A DNA stretch of 32,590 nucleotides. Source: Chloroflexota bacterium (lineage in GTDB: Bacteria > Chloroflexota > Anaerolineae > Anaerolineales > UBA11579). Position numbers and translations under genes: made by a program. The notes under the pieces were generated by a model, which saw only the letters and a list, made by a program, of their open reading frames with translations, was not told the origin of the DNA and did no database searches. The stretch is taken from NCBI GenBank assembly GCA_018662365.1, contig JABJGH010000043.1:1-32590 (forward strand). Direction: 5' to 3'. Below are positions 6,484-13,963 of this stretch, piece after piece. How positions within the stretch are numbered: position 1 is the first letter of the stretch; each line of letters begins with the position of its first letter.

Positions 6484-7641
6484 TTATTTATTGCCTTTCT
6501 CGACGTTCACCATCAGCACCCGATATAAAAAGTCATCCACATTTTCACTGAAGCTACCTTCAACAGTGGCGCCGACTCTGGCGCGAGTTTCCAATATCAC
6601 CCGATAAATAAGGTCTCCTTTGTAGTACCAGGCATTATAAAATAAATGACCGGTACTATACCCATATATTAAGACATCCCCATCATACACATTAGAAGAT
6701 TCTAATATTTCATCTCCATCGAGAATATATTGATCGAGACTGCTAAACTCAAAGTTATCTGATTTCTCATATATGCAATTCATCGATTCGACCCAGGTTA
6801 CATCTTCGTTTACCCGCAACTCAAAGTTTCTACAAATATAGTTTTCCCCTTCGGGGATGTAATCCGAGATTTGTACCCAGCCCATCCCTAATTCATAGTC
6901 ATGGAGAAGATATTTTTCTAAATTGGCTTGCAGTGCCATTTGGCTTGGGGATATTGGGGTTGGTTCTATATTTTTTATATTCGATTTATGCAACATATTT
7001 TCAATGACTAAATTATTGATTGGATACAAATTATTTAGATAAAAATCCTGTACTGAACCTGAATTATCAAACTCGGAACCGATTTCAACCAGATATAAAT
7101 AATCATTTGTGGATAAAAGTTCTAGGTAATGATAGCCATAATCCTCAGCTTTACCGACCAAGATATGTTTGCCTGTTTGTGAATAATCGTTTTGAGGAAT
7201 TATTTCTTGATATCCATTTTCAATAAATGGTGCCAATATTCCTTCGAAAGTTGTATCGGGTGTGATAAATGCAAAACATTGCTCAAACCATGTATAAATT
7301 CCTTCTTCATTTTCATATTTTATACAGGCAAATGAATCCCCCCACCGATCGGTAACGTAATCCCATGTCTCTCCTAACAACTCTACTCCATACCCTGGTT
7401 GACTTAAAATCGTCCAGCGCGGTACTGGCTCACTTGTGGGAGGGATGATAAGTGGCGTGGAAGTAGGAAAAACCTTAGGAGTGTTTGTCGGTCTGGTTGT
7501 ATACAGAGAAAGCAATGTTGGGGTTACCAATGGTTTTTCATTATATAAAGGGGGCAATGTGGGGGTGTTTTCAGTTTCTACTGGGGAACATGCTGAAAAT
7601 ATAATTAGAGCAACTAGAAATAATAAATATCTTTTTTTCAT
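6484..7641 (-). CDS. Predicted lipoprotein of unknown function
   Basis: The 385-residue product begins at the ATG at 7641, which has a GGGAGA site just upstream; the open frame continues to a TTG at 7665 with less support. The N-terminus MKKRYLLFLVALIIFSAC is a lipoprotein signal with lipobox FSAC. A Thr/Pro spacer (TPTLPPL, TPTLLSL, RPTNTPK) covers about residues 22-65. Two weakly similar modules follow, each rich in Tyr, Trp, Asp and Asn (about 70-220 and 240-375), which suggests an extracytoplasmic beta-sheet protein. No catalytic motif is visible. It is likely monocistronic or loosely grouped with the lipoprotein at 5368-6351, 132 bp downstream. Confidence 0.75.
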   Translation of the reverse strand: MKKRYLLFLVALIIFSACSPVETENTPTLPPLYNEKPLVTPTLLSLYTTRPTNTPKVFPTSTPLIIPPTSEPVPRWTILSQPGYGVELLGETWDYVTDRWGDSFACIKYENEEGIYTWFEQCFAFITPDTTFEGILAPFIENGYQEIIPQNDYSQTGKHILVGKAEDYGYHYLELLSTNDYLYLVEIGSEFDNSGSVQDFYLNNLYPINNLVIENMLHKSNIKNIEPTPISPSQMALQANLEKYLLHDYELGMGWVQISDYIPEGENYICRNFELRVNEDVTWVESMNCIYEKSDNFEFSSLDQYILDGDEILESSNVYDGDVLIYGYSTGHLFYNAWYYKGDLIYRVILETRARVGATVEGSFSENVDDFLYRVLMVNVEKGNK

Positions 7642-7894
7642 TTTTATCTCCCAATTTATCTCCAAAAAAGTTTAGAGACCATTAGATCCTGGTAATTTCC
7701 CAATCGGGTTTGAAATGAAATTTGTTAGTGTCGGTCCTGTAAAAGGAAAGAAGAATGGAGGAATATCAGAGGTAACTCAGGACTAATGAACGTCATGATT
7801 ACAATATTCTATATTAACATTAAAAACGGTTTTGTTCAACAATTCACAATAAATGAATAGTTGTTCGAATTTGCCGATAGATGGTGTTGAACTA

Positions 7895-8971
7895 TTATGA
7901 ATTGCGGCTAGCGATCTCTTTACGGACTACGGGGGCGACTTTGGTACCGAAGAGTTCGATTGATTTCATCATTTTCTTATGCTCAATCGAATTATTACCC
8001 AAGTACATTGAAAAGCGCTGATGCTTGAAAATATCATATTGATAGAGAATTTTTTCAATGACCTCGTCGGGGTTGCCGACAAAGTCTGAACCTTGCAATA
8101 AGCGCTGCTGTTCTAATTGCTGGCGATTGGCAGGTGCCCATCCACGTTCTTTTCCAATTTTATTCATCATTTTTTCAGCGTAGGGGTAAAAAGTATCTAC
8201 AGCTTCTTGGGCATCTTCTAATATATAGCCATGGGAGTTGATACTGAGCGGGATGGTGTTGGGATCAAAGCCATACTCCACGGCGGCTTCACGGAAGATG
8301 CGGAAGAAAGGTTCGAATCGTGCGGGCATGCCGCCAATGATGGCGAGCGCCATGGGCAAACCCATCGAGGCGGCTCGAACCGCTGATTCCGGGGTACCAC
8401 CCACGGCAACCCAAATGGGCATGGGGTTTTGGACTGGCCGCGGATAGATGCCGAGGTCTTCTATCGGGGATCTAAATTCGCCGGACCAAGTAATTTTTTC
8501 TGATTTTCCAAGTTGATCCAGCAGTCTTAATTTTTCATCAAATAACCCGCCATAATCTTTTAGGTCATATCCGAAAAGGGGAAAGGATTCAATGAAGGAA
8601 CCTCTGCCGGCCATGATCTCGGCACGACCATTGGAGATGAGGTCTAAGGTGGCGAAGCTTTGGAAAACGCGCACGGGGTCGTCTGAACTTAAGACTGTTA
8701 CAGCCGTAGAGAGACGAATATTCTTTGTACGGGCAGCAGCGGCGGCTAAAAGTACAACCGGCGCAGAGGATAGGTATTCCTCACGGTGATGTTCGCCGAG
8801 AGCATAGGCGTCTAAACCTAGCTGGTCGGCAAGTTCAATCATTTCCAAAAGGTCTGCAATGCTCTGAACGGGATCTTTGATTTTGTTGGTAAGGGGGTCG
8901 GTGCCACTGTCGACAAAGTTATGTAAGCCCAATTCAAAGGGCTTTTGAGAATTTAATACTTTTTCAGTCAT
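7895..8971 (-). CDS. LLM-class flavin-dependent oxidoreductase
   Basis: A 358-residue TIM-barrel protein of the bacterial luciferase-like monooxygenase family. Typical motifs are GLHNFVDSG at strand 1, AYALGEHHREEYLSSAP (about 55-71, the E-H-H segment near the flavin and substrate), RLSTAVTVLSSDDPVRVFQSFATLDLISNGRAEIMAGRGS (about 86-125), and IPIWVAVGG-like PIWVAVGGTPESAVRAASMGLP (about 185-206). These enzymes use reduced FMN or F420 and are cytoplasmic; the substrate cannot be told from the sequence. TAGGAA lies 5 nt before the ATG. It is divergent from the DUF1989 gene, sharing a 144-bp intergenic region. No partner flavin reductase is next to it. Confidence 0.9.
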   Translation of the reverse strand: MTEKVLNSQKPFELGLHNFVDSGTDPLTNKIKDPVQSIADLLEMIELADQLGLDAYALGEHHREEYLSSAPVVLLAAAAARTKNIRLSTAVTVLSSDDPVRVFQSFATLDLISNGRAEIMAGRGSFIESFPLFGYDLKDYGGLFDEKLRLLDQLGKSEKITWSGEFRSPIEDLGIYPRPVQNPMPIWVAVGGTPESAVRAASMGLPMALAIIGGMPARFEPFFRIFREAAVEYGFDPNTIPLSINSHGYILEDAQEAVDTFYPYAEKMMNKIGKERGWAPANRQQLEQQRLLQGSDFVGNPDEVIEKILYQYDIFKHQRFSMYLGNNSIEHKKMMKSIELFGTKVAPVVRKEIASRNS

Positions 8972-9075
8972 TGTAGTTCCTACTTTTTAAATAATAAAAT
9001 TTAATGTTTCCATCCTTAAATATGGACGAAGATGTGCTGCTCATTTCTTACTCAAAATCTGATAGGCAAATCCTT

Positions 9076-9081
9076 TATAAT
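9076..9081 (+). promoter_or_regulatory. Candidate -10 box for the DUF1989 gene
   Basis: A perfect TATAAT lies 35 bp before the ATG at 9116, in the divergent region shared with the LLM oxidoreductase gene. No good -35 hexamer is seen at the normal distance, so this is a weak call. Confidence 0.35.
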
Positions 9082-9115
9082 AAGTTTCTTAGATAAGAAT
9101 ATTTTAGGATAACTG

Positions 9116-9721
9116 ATGGATAATGGAAAAACACAAATAGAATTGATCCATGTACCCGCCAAAACGGGGGCAGGGTTTAGGCTGGCAAAGGGACAGACGT
9201 TGAGAGTGACCGACATTGAGGGGGAACAGGTGGTCGACCTGGCGGCTTTTAATGCGGAGAAAAGCGAAGAATATTTGAGCTCTGCACGCAGCATTGATTA
9301 TGCGATGAAGATTTTCTTTACTGAGGGAGATGTGTTGTATTCGATCGATAGTAAACCAATGCTGAAGATCGTGGCAGATACAGTGGGGAAGCATGATTTT
9401 ATGTTTGCCCCGTGCAGCCAGGAAATGTATGAGATCAGCTATGGAGTGACGGATGCGCATCCGAATTGTTTGGATAATTTGAGCAAACCGCTGGCGGAGT
9501 ATGGGATCAAGCCTGCTGAGATTCCGATACCCTTTAATATTTTTATGAATTCAGGGATCGATCCCTCGGGAAAAATTGAGATCCACCCACCCCTGTCGAA
9601 GGCGGGTGACTATATTGAACTGCGGGCGGAGATGGATATGATCGTTTCGGTCTCGGCATGCCCTTCCTTAAAATGTAATAATTATACGCATACGCCGATC
9701 CTAGTAGGGATCTTAGAATAA
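9116..9721 (+). CDS. DUF1989 (urea carboxylase-associated family) protein
   Basis: A 201-residue cytoplasmic protein of the DUF1989 family. Characteristic segments are VPAKTGAGFRLAKGQTLRVTDIEGEQVVDLAAFNA (about 13-47), the SIDYAMKIFFTEGDVLYS region, HDFMFAPCSQEMYE (about 93-106), a HPNCLDNL segment, and the C-terminal SACPSLKCNNYTHTPI with several cysteines that may bind a metal. Relatives lie next to urea carboxylase/allophanate hydrolase genes and are thought to act in aminomethyl or guanidine-derived nitrogen metabolism; none of those genes is here, so its substrate is unknown. TTAGGAT lies before the ATG. A convergent terminator follows the stop. Confidence 0.85.
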   Translation: MDNGKTQIELIHVPAKTGAGFRLAKGQTLRVTDIEGEQVVDLAAFNAEKSEEYLSSARSIDYAMKIFFTEGDVLYSIDSKPMLKIVADTVGKHDFMFAPCSQEMYEISYGVTDAHPNCLDNLSKPLAEYGIKPAEIPIPFNIFMNSGIDPSGKIEIHPPLSKAGDYIELRAEMDMIVSVSACPSLKCNNYTHTPILVGILE

Positions 9722-9728
9722 TTAATAA

Positions 9729-9759
9729 AAAAGAGACTGGAAAATTTCCAGTCTCTTTT
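9729..9759. terminator. Bidirectional terminator between convergent genes
   Basis: Arms aaaagagactgg (9729-9740) and ccagtctctttt (9748-9759) pair perfectly over 12 bp with a 7-nt loop (aaaattt) that can pair further. A and T runs flank both sides, so it can end the DUF1989 transcript on the plus strand and the lysine-rich small gene on the minus strand. Confidence 0.88.
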
Positions 9760-9775
9760 AGTTTCAAAATAGATT

Positions 9776-9856
9776 TTATTTCTCTTCCCCTTTCTTCTTT
9801 TTCTTCTTTGGTTTTCTGACTTCTTTCTTTCCTTTATCTCTTTTTCCTGGAGACAT
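9776..9856 (-). CDS. 26-residue lysine-rich small protein
   Basis: A complete small gene: an AAGGAGG ribosome site 5 nt before ATG at 9856, 26 codons, and a TAA stop 17 bp before a terminator in the correct orientation. The product contains 12 Lys and 2 Arg. It opens MSPGKRDKGKKEVRKPK, continues with a run of six Lys in a row (residues 17-22), and ends GEEK. Small basic proteins that begin with a similar K/R-D-K-G-K-K pattern occur in many bacteria and are usually left as hypothetical. Binding to nucleic acid or the ribosome is a guess from charge alone. The strong ribosome site and the terminator make chance unlikely. Confidence 0.7.
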   Translation of the reverse strand: MSPGKRDKGKKEVRKPKKKKKKGEEK

Positions 9857-10128
9857 TTGGTCCTCCTTGCGGTTGTTCCCTTTGAATAATTCTCTCATCT
9901 ATTATATATGGAAAAGGGGGGATGATTCAAGGGGAAACTAAAAAATGCTTTCTGCCAGTTGTTCATCTCCCAACAAGAAATATATAGCAATTTAGTCAAA
10001 ATGTCTATATATTTTGCTATATTGAATATTTTTGCATTATTTTTTACATTATCTGACTATTTAGCAATTTGGTTTTCAAAATATTTTCTGTATAATAAAA
10101 TGTACCAGTAAATCCGAAGGAGAATTTT
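9857..10128. other. AT-rich intergenic region upstream of a lipoprotein gene
   Basis: This 272-bp gap holds the ribosome site and presumed promoter of the lysine-rich small gene at its left end, and on the right a good plus-strand promoter candidate (10069-10096). I see no further coding frame. Confidence 0.6.
10069..10096 (+). promoter_or_regulatory. Candidate sigma-70-type promoter for the 10129 lipoprotein gene
   Basis: TTGGTT (10069-10074), 16-bp spacer, TATAAT (10091-10096). The predicted start of transcription is about 25 bp before the ATG at 10129, which has a strong aaggag site. Confidence 0.6.
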
Positions 10129-10827
10129 ATGAAGAAAATAAGCAGACTCATCGTGTTCTTTTCCATTTTGACGTCTATCGGTTTCGCTTGTCGTGGAAGT
10201 TCCTCCCTGCAAGAGGATGCTGATCTCCCGGTTAATATTGAAGATATCCCCCTCGTGGATCTTGCGGATATACCCTTAGGAGAATGGAAGGTCACCGAAC
10301 TTACTGGATCGATCACGGACGAACGCACCGGAGGGGGTTTAGACATCCTTTGTGATTATTATAAAGAAACATATCAAGCAATATTAGATAGTGAGGACAA
10401 TTACATCGAATTAATGATGATGGCTGCTGCTGCAGATGTCTCAGATGTTCCTGAAGGACTGGTGGATATTAATTATCTAGAGGGAATAGAAGGGGTCTTT
10501 GCCTTTAGCTTTTCTTTTGATAATGGATATTTTACGAACAGAGGGGTAACCGCGCTTCCCTCTCAGGTTGTTTATTTTGAATTAATACCTCAGGTTTGGA
10601 CCTTTGATCTGGGTTATTGGGGAGCGGGAGAAATTTTTGCCAAAAATCATAATGGCTCTCCTGGTGGGGGCATAAATTATTTTGTGGTTGAGGGAGGTTT
10701 TGACAGCGACGAAGCAATCAGCGGGACATGGACATATTTTGAGAAAACAGCATTGCCCGAGGGGGTAGCGCCAGAATGTGAGAGTACCGCAAAGGGGAAA
10801 GGTACTTGGGCGGCAAAGGGACCGTAA
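10129..10827 (+). CDS. Predicted lipoprotein of unknown function
   Basis: A 232-residue exported protein. The signal peptide MKKISRLIVFFSILTSIGFAC ends in a lipobox with Cys21, followed by a short Ser/Gly/Asp-rich linker. The mature part is acidic and probably mainly beta-sheet (LGEWKVTELTGSI near 49-61, WTFDLGYWGAGEIF near 160-173, GGFDSDEAISGTWTYFEK near 188-205), ending ECESTAKGKGTWAAKGP. The EWKV...GTWTY arrangement resembles small beta-barrel lipoproteins, but no named family is recognised. AAGGAG lies 6 nt before the ATG, and a good promoter is upstream. It appears monocistronic. Confidence 0.72.
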   Translation: MKKISRLIVFFSILTSIGFACRGSSSLQEDADLPVNIEDIPLVDLADIPLGEWKVTELTGSITDERTGGGLDILCDYYKETYQAILDSEDNYIELMMMAAAADVSDVPEGLVDINYLEGIEGVFAFSFSFDNGYFTNRGVTALPSQVVYFELIPQVWTFDLGYWGAGEIFAKNHNGSPGGGINYFVVEGGFDSDEAISGTWTYFEKTALPEGVAPECESTAKGKGTWAAKGP

Positions 10828-10855
10828 AACCACAGGACAAATGCAATAAGAAATT

Positions 10856-10885
10856 ATGACATTTGCCTATTCACAAAATTAAAAT
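10856..10885 (+). promoter_or_regulatory. Candidate promoter for the AlbA_2 gene
   Basis: ATGACA (10856-10861), 18-bp spacer, TAAAAT (10880-10885), about 30 bp before the ATG at 10915, which has a strong AGGAGG site. Confidence 0.45.
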
Positions 10886-10914
10886 AAAGTTGTACAAATT
10901 ATTAGGAGGAAAAA

Positions 10915-12111
10915 ATGGTTCTTGAAAAAGCAATTGATGCAATTAACGAAGACGATATAAAAAATTTAAAAACTGAAAATGTTAGTGAAATAAAAACCTT
11001 AGAATATAAAAGGGATTTACCAACCAATAGTTATGATAGCAAAAAAGAATTTTTAGCAGATGCATCATCTTTCGCAAATGCTGGGGGAGGACATTTAATT
11101 TTTGGAATTGAAGAAGAAAATGGTTTACCTAAAAACATTATAGGTTTTGAAAATATTGACCCCGATGCAGAAATCTTGCGCCTTGAAAATCTTATTAGAG
11201 ACAATATAGAACCTAGAATTCAGGGGGTATCTATGCGAGCAATCGCGTTATCTACAAAAAATACCATTATATTAATTCGAATACCCCAAAGTTGGACTCA
11301 ACCCCATGTAGTAAATTATCAAAAACATTGGAGATTCTACACTAGAAATTCTGCTGGAAAATATCCTCTCGACCTATTTGAAACTCGAGGTGCCTTTGCC
11401 CTTTCAAATTCTTTACCAGAAAAAGCAAAGGATTTTCGAAATAGCCGTATTGGAAAACTTATTGAAAAGGAATCACCTGTCCCCCTTGGGAAAAATGCTT
11501 TAATTGTTTTACAAATAATTCCTTTTGGTTCATTCAATCCTTCTACAACCTTCAACCTAAATTCAATTGAAAATATTACCCTGAGACTAAACCCCATATA
11601 TGGGGGATCAATTGATCAAAGATATAATTATGATGGGCTCATCATAATGGGAAATACTGCGGATGACCTAAGCCGTTCTTATATTCAAATATTCCGAAAT
11701 GGCATTATCGAAACTGTAAATACTAACATGCTGAGGTCTTATCAAAAAGAAGCCCCAACTATCCCTAGCGGTTTACTTGAACAAAACATTTTGAGTAATT
11801 TATCCTCATTTCTTGCAATACAAAAGCAACTGGGAATTTCGCCTCCATTTTTCACAATGCTAAGCTTAATTGGTGTAAAAGGTTTTACCATGGCAGTTAA
11901 ACATGGACTCGATACATTTAAACAGAATCAATTCCCGATAGATCGAGATGTTCTTTTATTTCAAGAAAATATTATTGAAGATTACGAAACCGATTTATCA
12001 AGAATTATGAAGCCCAATTTTGATGCAATTTGGAATGCTACTGGATGGCCAAGATCTATGAACTATGACGAACTAGGAAATTGGGGTAAGGGACCAAATT
12101 CCCATAAATAA
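10915..12111 (+). CDS. Schlafen-type AlbA_2 domain protein
   Basis: A 398-residue protein whose first 160 residues match the divergent AlbA (AlbA_2/Schlafen) domain: ETLEYKRDLP-like TLEYKRDLP (28-36), FLADASSFANAGGGHLIFGIEE (47-67), then EPRIQGV and the IIRIP-like ILIRIPQSW segment, and RFYTRNSAG. The remaining 240 residues are not recognised; they lack the HATPase and winged-helix parts of the common AlbA_2-ATPase regulators. Bacterial AlbA_2 proteins are often nucleic-acid binding or nuclease-like, and some lie in defence islands; this one stands alone. The gene is clearly more AT-rich than its chromosomal neighbours and uses many aat/ata/aaa codons, which may show horizontal transfer. It has an AGGAGG site 6 nt before the ATG. 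A role in defence is speculation. Confidence 0.82.
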   Translation: MVLEKAIDAINEDDIKNLKTENVSEIKTLEYKRDLPTNSYDSKKEFLADASSFANAGGGHLIFGIEEENGLPKNIIGFENIDPDAEILRLENLIRDNIEPRIQGVSMRAIALSTKNTIILIRIPQSWTQPHVVNYQKHWRFYTRNSAGKYPLDLFETRGAFALSNSLPEKAKDFRNSRIGKLIEKESPVPLGKNALIVLQIIPFGSFNPSTTFNLNSIENITLRLNPIYGGSIDQRYNYDGLIIMGNTADDLSRSYIQIFRNGIIETVNTNMLRSYQKEAPTIPSGLLEQNILSNLSSFLAIQKQLGISPPFFTMLSLIGVKGFTMAVKHGLDTFKQNQFPIDRDVLLFQENIIEDYETDLSRIMKPNFDAIWNATGWPRSMNYDELGNWGKGPNSHK

Positions 12112-12230
12112 GGATACTATTTTCCCTCATCCCAAATAATAAATATCTTGCCGAATAACGGCAAAGGCAAAAAAAACTACAAAAATATACCGGTTTTGTT
12201 TTCCCCAACAATTATTTAATATCTTCCAAT

Positions 12231-12677
12231 TCAACTCGAAAATCCTGAACCTAAAATATAATTCTCTAGGCCGATGATCATGGATTCCTGATCGGAGACG
12301 ATGGTTTCGACGACATCGCGCATGGAAACCATGCCGATCATTTTGTCATTGTCGAGGACGGGCAGATGGCGGATCTTATACTTGCGCATTAATTCCATAC
12401 ACTGATTTAGAGAGGTATCCTCGGTGACAGTCATCATGCTGGCAGTCATTAATTCCTCGACAGGAGTATCCTCCGCTGAAAGACCCTTGATCTCCCCTTT
12501 GCGAGAATAGTCCCTTTCGGTGAAGATGCCGATGATCTTGTCTTTATCGGTGACCATGACGGCACTAATATTGGCTCCTGCCATTACCTTTAGGGCTTCT
12601 AAAACAGAATCAGTTTTCTCAACAGTATGGTTTTGGTTATCGGATTTCTTGTTTATCAAGCGTTCTACGATGGACAT
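12231..12677 (-). CDS. CBS-domain pair protein
   Basis: A 148-residue protein made of two CBS domains. The first (about 10-70) contains DSVLEALKVMAGANISAVMVTDKDKIIGIFTERDYSRK; the second (about 85-140) contains TASMMTVTEDTSLNQCMELMRKYKIRHLPVLDNDKMIGMVSMRDV. Each ends with the G-I/M-x-T/S-x-R-D motif that binds the ribose of adenine nucleotides. Such stand-alone pairs act as cytoplasmic energy or nucleotide sensors. The start at 12677 is set by GGAGGAA upstream and by homology; the open frame extends upstream to 13031, but that part crosses the tRNA gene on the same strand. A promoter is predicted at 12729-12758. Confidence 0.92.
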   Translation of the reverse strand: MSIVERLINKKSDNQNHTVEKTDSVLEALKVMAGANISAVMVTDKDKIIGIFTERDYSRKGEIKGLSAEDTPVEELMTASMMTVTEDTSLNQCMELMRKYKIRHLPVLDNDKMIGMVSMRDVVETIVSDQESMIIGLENYILGSGFSS

Positions 12678-12728
12678 ATTGGTTCCTCCATATTCGTTCA
12701 ATAAAACAATGATGTTTCCCAGTAATTC

Positions 12729-12758
12729 AGTATAGCAAGAAATCTGGGGGGAATGCAA
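12729..12758 (-). promoter_or_regulatory. Candidate promoter for the CBS-domain gene
   Basis: On the minus strand: TTGCAT (12758-12753), 18-bp spacer, TATACT (12734-12729). This places transcription start about 45 bp before the ATG at 12677 and downstream of the tRNA terminator, so the gene is transcribed on its own. Confidence 0.55.
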
Positions 12759-12871
12759 GCTAGCATTTAATACATGCAGGTCTATACGGTTAACAATCCG
12801 TCTAGGGTGTCCTGGTATGAAATCTTGGTAACCGGGGGAAAGAAAAAAGTGCAGGAAAATACATCCATAAT

Positions 12872-12901
12872 AAAAACTCCTCGAAAATTCGAGGAGTTTT
12901 T
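12872..12901. terminator. Terminator after tRNA-Leu
   Basis: A 12-bp perfect stem, aaaaactcctcg (12872-12883) and cgaggagttttt (12890-12901), with a 6-nt loop. On the minus strand it follows the tRNA 3' end by 7 bp and ends in a U-run, so it terminates the tRNA transcript; the symmetry allows use in both directions. Confidence 0.92.
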
Positions 12902-12908
12902 CATGCTG

Positions 12909-12992
12909 TAGCGCGAGTGGGGGTCGAACCCACACAGTGTTGCCACCGACGGATTTTAAGTCCGTTGCGTCTGCCAGTTCCGCCATCGCGCC
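12909..12992 (-). tRNA. trnL: tRNA-Leu (anticodon UAA)
   Basis: An 84-nt class II tRNA. Acceptor arms ggcgcga and tcgcgct pair over 7 bp with one G-U at the first pair. The D-arm, a 5-bp anticodon stem (acgga/tccgt) with loop cTTAAAA (anticodon TAA), a long variable arm (about ggtggcaacac) and a T-arm gtggg-ttcgacc-cccac are all present. The discriminator base is A, and CCA is not encoded. The long variable arm and UAA anticodon identify leucine. Promoter and terminator are next to it, so it is a single-gene unit. Confidence 0.97.
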
Positions 12993-13003
12993 TAGGCTTT
13001 CAT

Positions 13004-13031
13004 ATTTTACCTTTTGTTTGTAAAAGGTCAA
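13004..13031 (-). promoter_or_regulatory. Promoter of tRNA-Leu
   Basis: On the minus strand: TTGACC (13031-13026), 16-bp spacer, TAAAAT (13009-13004), ending 11 bp before the tRNA 5' end at 12992. Confidence 0.7.
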
Positions 13032-13111
13032 GGTTTAGGATCAAATTTGATCTTTATGAGGAAATTTTTAGTTTATTAACCATTGTTTTGGGGAGGATTT
13101 TTCCGCTGATT

Positions 13112-13762
13112 TTATTTGGTTAGTTTTTTTCTAAGTGAAGCGTAGCGAGAGGTTAAGCGCACCAAGGGACTGGAAGCTTTCGTATCAAACATCACATCTT
13201 TCATCGCGATTTTTAGACTTGGAGCATCCTCAAATTCAGGCAGCAGCATAGCTCCACGACCAAGCTCGAAAAGTGCATGGGCATCTGAACCTGCGGTTCC
13301 CAATAAGTTGGTTTCTTCCGCAAAAATTCTCGCCTGTCGATTATACAATTGGGGAAAACAGCGGGCATTAAAAGTTTCAATGGCATCAACCAAAGGGGCA
13401 ATTTCTAAAAGATCTGCCAATGACCATTTTCCACGACTTTTATCAAAGGGATGCGAAACACTAATAAAAGCTTCTTGATCTCGAAGCCGATCAATTGCTT
13501 CTTTTACGGGCAACCCCGGAGGAATTTCTTCTTTGACATATGCGGCTAAAAGCTCACCTCCCTCTTTTGTGACGATTTCTTCGCCCACAATGATTAATTG
13601 AGGATCTAGGGCTTTTGCTGTAAGGGCTCCCTGAATCGAATTATGATCGGTGATCACTAAGCGATCAATCCCTTTGTCATGACAAGTAGCGATGAGATCA
13701 GCAGGTTCGGACAAGCTATCACTGGAAAAAATGCTATGACAATGAAATTCAACTCTCAACAT
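13112..13762 (-). CDS. PHP-domain metal-dependent phosphoesterase
   Basis: A 216-residue protein of the PHP superfamily (YciV/TrpH-like). Metal-binding motifs are in the usual order: FHCHSIFSSD near the N-terminus, VITDHNS (about 36-42), GEEIVTKEGGELLA (about 59-72), SVSHPFDK (about 101-108) and the C-terminal GTAGSDAHALFELG (about 155-168). These residues bind a trinuclear metal centre; relatives hydrolyse 3',5'-bisphosphonucleotides or short oligonucleotides. The ATG at 13762 gives MLRVEFHCHS. A TTG two codons earlier (13768) has a better-spaced GAAGG and cannot be excluded. It is divergent from psuK, and both predicted promoters contain the same 14-bp sequence, so the two units may be co-regulated. 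Substrate unknown. Confidence 0.9.
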   Translation of the reverse strand: MLRVEFHCHSIFSSDSLSEPADLIATCHDKGIDRLVITDHNSIQGALTAKALDPQLIIVGEEIVTKEGGELLAAYVKEEIPPGLPVKEAIDRLRDQEAFISVSHPFDKSRGKWSLADLLEIAPLVDAIETFNARCFPQLYNRQARIFAEETNLLGTAGSDAHALFELGRGAMLLPEFEDAPSLKIAMKDVMFDTKASSPLVRLTSRYASLRKKLTK

Positions 13763-13805
13763 ATTCAAATTTGGCCTTCATAAAAATATAAAATTCTTGA
13801 CTACG

Positions 13806-13899
13806 ACTTCATTTTAACAAATGTTAGCCATTAAACAAGTTCGAGACTTTTTTCAATCAATTGCTTGCTATAACGTTGTTCGGGATGTTAAAATGAAGT
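13806..13899. promoter_or_regulatory. Divergent promoters with a perfect 14-bp inverted repeat
   Basis: acttcattttaaca (13806-13819) and tgttaaaatgaagt (13886-13899) are exact reverse complements, 66 bp apart. Each copy contains TAAAAT, in the outward direction of each gene. For the PHP gene the promoter reads TTGTTT (13838-13833), 16 bp, TAAAAT (13816-13811); for psuK it reads TTGCTA (13865-13870), 18 bp, TAAAAT (13889-13894). A shared regulator that binds the repeat would cover both -10 boxes. Confidence 0.55.
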
Positions 13900-13963
13900 T
13901 TAATGTTTTTGAACTCCAAAATATTTATCGAAGTTACTCACTATTGAATAAAAGTAGTTCACC

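Noticed and set aside
7837-7863. Imperfect 10-bp inverted repeat (caacaattca/tgaatagttg) after the LLM gene
   Set aside because: AT-rich stem with one mismatch and no U-run in the right position; too weak for a terminator call.
12148-12164. Small hairpin ttgccg/cggcaa between the AlbA_2 and CBS genes
   Set aside because: Only 6 bp and no U-run on either strand after the stem; possible weak terminator but not supportable.
12678-13031. Upstream extension of the CBS gene to a TTG at 13031
   Set aside because: The extension runs through the tRNA-Leu terminator and the tRNA gene; the ATG at 12677 has GGAGGAA and its own promoter.
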